Shown here piece after piece: positions 57,766 through 64,000 of a stretch of 64,000 bases of DNA (positions are counted from its first letter, which is position 1; each line of letters starts with the position of its first letter). The DNA lies in contig JAQFVV010006215.1 of the NCBI GenBank assembly GCA_028023455.1, positions 3,641,230 to 3,705,229 of the forward strand, written 5' to 3'. A program made the position numbers and the translations under genes. A model generated the notes under the pieces. That model searched no databases and was not told the DNA's origin. It worked only from the letters and a program-made list of their open reading frames with translations. Source of the DNA: Epiperipatus broadwayi. Lineage: Eukaryota > Onychophora > Udeonychophora > Euonychophora > Peripatidae.

Positions 57766-58765
57766 GATTAAAGCATTGGATTGTCAAGGTGTAGACCCAT
57801 GATATCGTCATATTCTGAAGAATATTTATAAAAATGCAACAGCAACAATTAGCTTACATAATGATACTAGGAAGGTTAAAATTGAAAAGGGTATAAGATA
57901 GAGTGACTCCATATCTCCAAAACTTTTTACAGCAGTGCTGAAAGAAGTATTTTGTGGATTAAAATGGAAAGCTAAGAGTAAAATTAAATGGAGGTTATTT
58001 AAGTCATTTAGATTTTGCAGATGATATAGTTGTTTTTTGGAAATAGTGCTTCAGAGCTTCAGGAAATGTTGCAAAAGTTATCAAATGAAAATAAGAAAGT
58101 AGGACTAAAGATAAATGTTAAAAAGATTAAAGTAATATTCAATGGATTTTTTCAAAAGATGAAAATAAAGATTGATTATGATGAGTTAGAAGTTAATAGC
58201 TATATATATCTTGGTCAGATTATTACAACAGATGGAAACATAATGGATGAAATTAATCATAGAATTAAATTTGGTTGGAGTGCTTTTGATAGAAATAACT
58301 TTAAGTGTTTGAAAAGGAAGGTTTTAGTAAATGTGTTTTACCAGTTCTTACTTATGGATCTGAGACTTGGACATTTAATAGAAGAGCAATATGGAGACTT
58401 TCAGACCACTCAAAGTAATATGGAGAGATGCATGCTAGGAGTAACAAGAAGAGGTCGAAAATGCAATATTTAGGTAAGAGAATAAATGGGTGTTTCTGAC
58501 ATTGTTGAAAGAATTAAAAGACTGAAGTGGAATTGGGCTGGTTATATTAGAAGAGATGATAATAGATGGATAATTGAAATCTTAAACTGGATTCCAAGAG
58601 ATTGTAAAAGACCCAGAAAGAGATCACAAATGAGATGGATGGATGAAATAAAGTGTACAGGGATGATGTGGAGAAGAGGGGCTAGAGATCAAAGAAGATG
58701 GATTGAACTTGGAGAGACCTTCATCCTGCAGTGGATTGATAATGGTTGACAATGATAATGATGAT
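57766..58765 (+). mobile_element. RTE-type LINE (3' part) inserted in Penelope-like element 3
   Basis: Plus strand: ALDCQGVDP then LKNIYKNATATISLHNDTRK, SISPKLFTAVLKEVF (motif B region), a frameshifted FADDIVVF-like motif C at about 58013-58035, ASELQEMLQKLSNENKKVGLKI, YIYLGQIITTDGNI, MERCMLGVTRRGRKCN, and NRWIIEILNWIPRDCKRPRK to LQWIDNG (58745). A GATAATGATGATT tail follows. The frame from 58030 to 58473 and 58486 to 58749 is nearly open, so this is the best preserved RTE 3' end here. The 5' end is truncated before RT motif B. Confidence 0.88.
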
Positions 58766-59008
58766 TCTTTCATTTAAGCTAAAAGTACTCTGGCCTATGT
58801 ATATATATACCTTCTTACAAAAACAAGGGATAATATACATTACTCCAGGAAGAGTCTATCAAAAATTTTCTTTGTATTATTTAATAAATTATTCAAAGTA
58901 ATACCTCTTTTTCAAGCAATTTTCTCATTTCCAAACAAATTATTATTTTTACATAAGACATTTTAAATGGCAAAGAAATAAAATCATATTTTTCTTTATC
59001 CTTTACAT

Positions 59009-59378
59009 CAGTGGTCCCCAACCTTTTTGTACTTAAGAGCACATTCTATAAAACTGGCCAGGTAGCAGGCACCATTTATTTTCTCAATGTAAATTTATAG
59101 TTGGATATTGTTAATAATACACATAATGTACAAAAAAAAATATTTATTTCAAAAATAAAATTTTAACTTATAATTAACGATTACATTTTTACGTTGTAAA
59201 AGTATAGTATGCCCTACAATTTGAATACAATATAATACAATAATTTATAAGAAATTTTAAAAATTAAATTTATTTGTATCAGATAAATAATTTTGTATTG
59301 TGTTCGGATAGCGGCGAGCACACTTGAAATGGTCTGCAAGCACCATGGTGCCCGCGGGCATAGGGTTGGGGACTCCTG
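59009..59378. mobile_element. hAT-type MITE with 8-bp target duplication
   Basis: CAGTGGTCCCCAACCTTTTT at the left end is mirrored by GGGTTGGGGACTCCTG at the right end (370 bp). CTTTACAT is duplicated at 59001-59008 and 59379-59386. CAGNGGTCCCCAACC termini and an 8-bp duplication are diagnostic of hAT/Charlie-like MITEs. The sister copy near 63915 (GATGTAAAGGATAAAG) shows the uninterrupted site. No transposase. Confidence 0.93.
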
Positions 59379-60170
59379 CTTTACATCATTACAAATATTA
59401 CTATTAAATAAAATACTTTTAACAAATTCCTCAGAGTAGCCAACACTCAAATAGTCTTTATAAAATTGACAATTTTGAAACAAAGCTATCCCATTAGAAT
59501 ATCTATCGGCTTTAATTATAGATCTTAACTCTGTATTCTTAACATAATGACTACATACCAAACAATTAGTCTTTACATTTTAATTTAACAAAATCTACTC
59601 CCCCCCCCCCTTTTTTTTTTTTTTTCCACATATTTGATAGAAACTTATTCACCAACTCTTTCAATTTATCATTCTCAACTACAAACAAATAATCATCCAC
59701 ATTTTTAATAAATAACTTTAATTATAAACAATTCTTTTTAATAATAATTTTCTCCTCTAAATAATATAAACTGAACAAATTACAGGAGAAATAATATAAC
59801 CTATTATCCACCCTTCCTTAATCTTATAAAAATTACCATTATAAGTAAAATACATAGAATCTTCTAATAATGAAAGCATATCTTCAATAACTTTATTTTT
59901 ATTTTTTGACAAAGATCCATATTTAACCAACACAGACATAAAAACATCAATACTGCTTAATCTATTAACAGATTGATACATATTCTCAATATCCAAACTA
60001 CCAGATACCTAATTACTTTTCATTTTAAAAATTATTAATTTTATCAAAAGCCTTAAAAGTAGAAACTATATAATGACTAAAATCAACAAATTGTTTTAAA
60101 AAATTATTCAAGAACCTAGAAATTCCTTCTACAACACTACCTGTAAAATAGAAAATAAATGTAAATAAAT

Positions 60171-60470
60171 AAATGTAAATGTTTGAAAACAGAAAGGGTA
60201 CATATAATGAAGTTGTGGAAAAATAAATATGAAAAGAGCGATTATACAGAAAGTGAATTATTGGTTTTTATGCTGGGTTTGGGAAAAGATAAGGGGGATT
60301 TAGATATAAAGGTTATAGAGTTGACAAAAATTATGTTGTGGAAATGGGATAGAGCAGATTATGGGTAAATTTAGAGTGGGGAATGTAAAAGAAAGTGGCT
60401 AATAGGTTTATCTGGGCATAATTGCTGAGATATTCTTGACTTCGTTTAAGGAGAAGCCATAATACATCAC
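60171..60470 (+). mobile_element. LINE 3' tail inserted in Penelope-like element 3
   Basis: Nearly identical to 12337-12630 (roughly 97% by eye): VHIMKLWKNKYEKSDYTESE to WDRADYG-stop, the 3' UTR, and ACATCACATC. Strong 5' truncation. It lies between the host blocks CCTGTAAAAT (60140s) and CTTAAAGGAAAACC (60474), which are adjacent in the other Penelope-like copy near 63070-63100. Confidence 0.85.
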
Positions 60471-61386
60471 ATCTTAAAGGAAAACCATCTTTGTGAATCT
60501 TAACATTCATAAACATCTTAGCTGATATGAAGTCATTAGGATAACATTTTAAATAATCTCTATTAAAATTTTTTAAATTTACCATTTTTTTCATAATATC
60601 CATTTAATCACATTACTTGGATCTTTTTCTAAAAATGTATATTTATCATTATTTAATTCTTTATCCATTTTCTCCCTGAACTCATTTCTTTTCATAATGA
60701 CAAACCAACAAACTTTGTCTTCATGAGAAATGATCACATCATTAACAATTAACCTATCTTTAAGAAGTCTAACTTCAGCAGGATTAACAATAATTTTTTT
60801 TTTCTTTTTAAGCTTTTATTTAAAACCAATTGAATGCCAGCTTTCTGCTCATCACTCAAATTACTAGATTCAATAGACCAAATTGATTCAAAATTATATT
60901 TTTTTGAATGAGAAGGAACAAAATTAGGACCTTTGCCAAGAATTTCTAATTCTCTATCATTTAACTTAATATCAGAATGATTAACAACTAACTCTATGAT
61001 TAGAAACATTATTTTCAAATATCCTATCACTACAATAAACTTTATTCATTTTTCCAAGCAACCATTTTAATTTTCTTTCATACTTTCTACAATAAAAATT
61101 TGCTCTATTTTTTTTAAACTGCCTTATGAAAAAATTTAAAATTGAATAATTAAAATCTTGCCTCTTATCTAAACAATACCTATTTCTTTTATATTCATAA
61201 ATAAATTTGTAAAATTTACTAAAAATTTTTTTCAAAAAACTATTCAAAATATGCATTTGTAAATTCAAAACTAAATTCCAATTTTTAAGCAACTTTTTAT
61301 TTTTTTTTAAAATTAATACTACTACTAGGAAAAACAGTAAAATCCCTACATTTTTTAAGAAAATAAATCTGCCATCTTAATGAAAG

Positions 61387-62040
61387 GATAACGATACATA
61401 AAAGTAGGGTTGGAAATAAATATCTTAGTTCTGCTTTGTATATCCATTTAAAAGATACAGGCCACACTATTAATTTTGGTGAAGCTAAAGTTTTTTTATT
61501 TGAGAGAAAGGAAATAAAAAGAAGAATTAAAGAATATTATTAAAAATTTATGATTCTCAAGCAATTAACTTATTTAAAAATCCTTTTAATGTTAAGGGTG
61601 TATGGGAAGAAAGTGGAATTGTGGGTAATGTTTAATTTAAATACTTTGTTATTTTGTAATTCTTTACAGTTGAGAAGTCTGCTTGTAGCAGTGAAACCAT
61701 TGGTAATGTTTTAAAGTTAATTTTCTTGGCTAGTCTGGTTGAGTTGTGAATTTGGAGTAATTTTGATTATTTATTGACTAGTTTAACTTTATGCTTTAAA
61801 TGTTTACATTTTGATGAGATTCTTTGCATTTAAGATAGTGTTGCTGATATAATGTAAAGGTTATATTTTATTTCATATATTTGTATTTATTTATATAGTG
61901 TTGTTGGAAGCGTATATGTTTGTGTTTATTTAATTATATATATGTTTTACTTTGTAATATTTGTTGGTTAGAAAGTTGTGTTATACAATAATTTAAATAA
62001 AAATAAAAAAATTTAAATAGATATTAAAAAAAAAAGTTGC
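61387..62040 (+). mobile_element. Penelope-like element 3: endonuclease end and 3' region, plus orientation
   Basis: VGNKYLSSALYIHLKDTGHT then INFGEAKVFLFERKEIKRR (61410-61530) equals the endonuclease end of the minus copy. The 3' region includes TTGAGAAGTCTGCTTGTAGCAGTGAAAC (61671-61698), hammerhead-like. It faces the minus copy and precedes another plus copy, giving a tandem arrangement. Confidence 0.75.
61671..61698 (+). ncRNA. hammerhead-like motif in element 3 terminal region
   Basis: TTGAGAA-GT-CTGC-TTGTA-GCAG-T-GAAAC: a CUGANGA-like box (UUGAGAA), a 4-bp stem II with loop, and GAAAC. The complement occurs at about 57477-57504 in the minus copy, there with a GTGGT change in the stem. 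More degraded than in element 2. Confidence 0.35.
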
Positions 62041-64000
62041 GTATGTTTTGTTGTGGTATTTTTTGTTGTTGTTAATTTAGATGTATATTTGTTATTTGTA
62101 GTTGGTCTTTATTATGGGTTTGTGGAATTTAGTTTTTAATAATTTTCCATTGAATGATATTAAGAGGATTAAAAAGTTATCTAAATTGAGTATGAGGATA
62201 GAATCATTAAGATGGCAGATTTATTTTCTTAAAAAATGTAAGGAATTTAATATTTTTTCTAGGAGTTGTATTATTAACTTTAAGAAGAATAGAAAGTTGC
62301 TTAAAAATCAGAATTTAGTTTTGAATTTACACACGCATATTTTGAATAGTTTTTTTGAAAGAAAATAAATTTTATAAATTTATTTATGAATATAAAAACA
62401 AAATAGGTATTGTTTAAACATGAGGCAAGATTTTAATTAATCAATTTAAAAAAATTTTCAGAATGCAGTTTAAAATAAATAGGTCAAATTTCTATTGTAG
62501 GAAGTATGAAAGAAAATTAAAATGATTGTTTGAAAAAATGAATAAAGTTTATTGTAGTGATAGGGTATTTGAGAGCAATGCTTCTATTAATAAAGTTTTT
62601 AATATTTCTGATATTAAGTTAAACGATAGGGAATTAGAGATTCTTGGCAAAGGTCCTAATTTTGTTCCTTTTCATTCAAAAAATATAGTTATGATATAAT
62701 TTGGTCTATTGAATCTAGTAATTTGAGTCATGAGCAGAAAGTTTAATTGGTTTTAAATAAAAGTTTAAAAAGAAAAGAAAAATTTATTGTTAATCCTGCT
62801 GAGGTTAGACATCTTACAGATAGGTTAATTGCTAATGATGTGACAAAGCTGGTCAGTTTGTTATTATGAAATGAAATGAGTTCAGGGAGAAAATGGATAA
62901 AGAATTAAATAATGGTAAATATATGTTTTTAGAAAAAGATCTAGGCAATGTGATTAAAAGAAGGTTAATAGATATTATAAAAAAAATTGTAAATTTAAAA
63001 TTTTTTAAGAGTAGATAATGACTTCATATCAGCTAAGATGTTTATGAATATTAAGACTCACAAAAATGGTTTTCCTTTAAGATGTATTTTTAATTTTACA
63101 GGTAATATTGTAGAGGGAGTTTCTAGGTTCTTGAATAATTTTTTAAAACAATTTGTTTATTTTGGTCATTACATAGTTTCTTCTTTTGGGGTTTTGATAA
63201 GATTAATCATTTTAAAATGGAAAGTAATTGGGTATTTGATAGTTTGGATATTGAGAATATGTATCAATCTGTTAATAGATTAAGCAGTATTGATGTTCTT
63301 ATGTCTGTGTTGGTTAAACATGGATCTTTGTCAAAAAATAAAATTAAAGTTATGTTTTTATTATTAGAGGATTCTGTGTATTTTACTTATGGTAATTTTT
63401 ATAAGATTAAAGAAGTGTGGCTAATAGGGTATATTATTTCTCTTAATTTGTTCAGTTTATATTATTTGGAGGAGGAAATTATTATTAAAAAGAATTGTTT
63501 ATATTTAAAATTATTTGTTAGATATATGGATGATTGTTTGTTTGTAGTTGAGAATGATAAATTGAAAGAATTGGTAAATGAGTTTGTTTTGATCCTTCTA
63601 TAAAATATGTGGTAGAAGGAGGTGGTTAGATTTTGTTAAATTAAAATTTTTAGATTTATTGATGATTAGAAATGTAAAGACTAATTGTTTGATATGTAGT
63701 CATTATGTTAAGAGTAAAGAGTTAAGGTCATAATTAAATCTGATAGCTATCAATCTGTGTCTCATAAAATAGCTGCTTTAAGAAATTATTGTTATATAAA
63801 TAAGAGATTAAATAATTCTAGTAGGGTCACTTTGTTTCAGAAAGGTCAATTTTACAAAGATTATTTGAGTGTTGGCTACTCTGATAAATTTTTAAAGGTA
63901 TTTTATTTAATAGTAATATTTGTTATGATGTAAAGGATAAAGAAAAATATGATTTTATTTCTTTGCCGTTTAAATTGTCTTCTTATAAAATTATATGTAA
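62041..64000 (+). mobile_element. Penelope-like element 3, plus copy (continues beyond window)
   Basis: Plus strand: LRWQIYFLKKCKEFNIFSRS (62195-62255) and LVLNLHTHILNSFFERK (N-terminal domain), LNDRELEILGKGPNFVP (62620-62670), KTHKNGFPLRCIFNFTGN (63050-63105), RT motif A FDSLDIENMYQSVNRL (63235-63285), FYKIKEVWLIGYIISLN (motif B region), motif C LFVRYMDDCLFVVEN (63512-63556), then the post-RT segment with CSHYVKSKEL. Several single-base shifts. Motif A and B wording differs from element 2, so this is a separate Penelope-like lineage. The endonuclease is expected to the right of the window edge. Confidence 0.82.

Larger units (their letters stand above)
57330..61386 (-). mobile_element. Penelope-like element 3, minus copy, with three nested insertions
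   Basis: Reading from 61386 downward: an N-terminal domain (61292-60981, LVLNLQMHILNSFLKK, WLLGKMNKVYCSDRIFENN), the PLE block LNDRELEILGKGPNFVP (about 60950-60900) and KIHKDGFPLR (about 60500). After an inserted LINE tail (60171-60470), RT motif A LDIENMYQSVNR (59996-59960) and KIKEGWIIGYIISPV. Then a hAT insertion (59009-59378) in the region after the RT; the GIY-YIG start GVMYIIPCFCKKVYIYIGQS (58870-58800); an RTE insertion (57766-58765); and the endonuclease end SSALYIHKKDTGHTINF...KRRIKESLLLKIYNSEAIN (57705-57590). The 3' region runs to about 57330. Confidence 0.82.

Overview
This window is AT-rich eukaryotic genomic DNA, almost certainly from an invertebrate animal. It has spliced genes with GT-AG introns 5-19 kb long and a mixed load of metazoan transposons: three Penelope-like element groups, RTE and other LINEs, Ty3/gypsy, hAT, Tc1/mariner-like, a Merlin-like element and a tRNA-derived SINE. 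No rRNA, CRISPR or prokaryotic operon is present. I cannot name the species.

Two host genes are recognisable, arranged head to head. On the minus strand a complete CAMLG gene (CAML/GET2, the membrane receptor for tail-anchored protein insertion) can be spliced from three exons: 40205-40094, 34798-34305 and 15248-15051. It encodes 267 aa. On the plus strand SLC25A16 (mitochondrial carrier, Graves disease carrier type) starts at 40469 with exon 1 (to 40535) and continues in exon 2 (56864-56956); the remaining exons lie beyond position 64000. The start codons are only 263 bp apart, so the pair probably shares a bidirectional promoter, which carries an ETS/GABP-like site.

Layout: 1-15050 lies downstream of CAMLG and holds LINE fossils, an inverted-repeat element, a short tandem array, a Penelope-like element disrupted by a Merlin-like transposon (about 7.1-11.0 kb), a SINE-like inverted pair with a LINE tail (11.35-12.66 kb) and a Tc1/mariner-like element with a TA duplication (13628-14676). 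CAMLG intron 2 (15249-34304) holds a jockey-like LINE fossil, SINE copies, and a Ty3/gypsy element (24301-33072) whose 5' LTR was split by a 4.2 kb inverted pair of Penelope-like copies. CAMLG intron 1 holds a foldback element, a 123-bp direct duplication, a gypsy integrase fragment and a 5' RTE piece. SLC25A16 intron 1 (40536-56863) holds an RTE copy, a degenerate LINE interrupted by SINEs, more SINE palindromes and an L1/Tx1-like LINE. Intron 2 holds a third Penelope-like family in inverted and tandem copies, itself hit by an RTE LINE, a hAT MITE and another LINE tail.

The points most worth a second look are the head-to-head CAMLG/SLC25A16 pair; the SINE-like family that recurs as inverted or palindromic copies, two of them with clean target-site duplications; the hammerhead-like and tRNA-like motifs in the Penelope-like terminal regions; the minisatellite inside the Merlin-like element; and several nested insertions whose empty sites can be read in sister copies.
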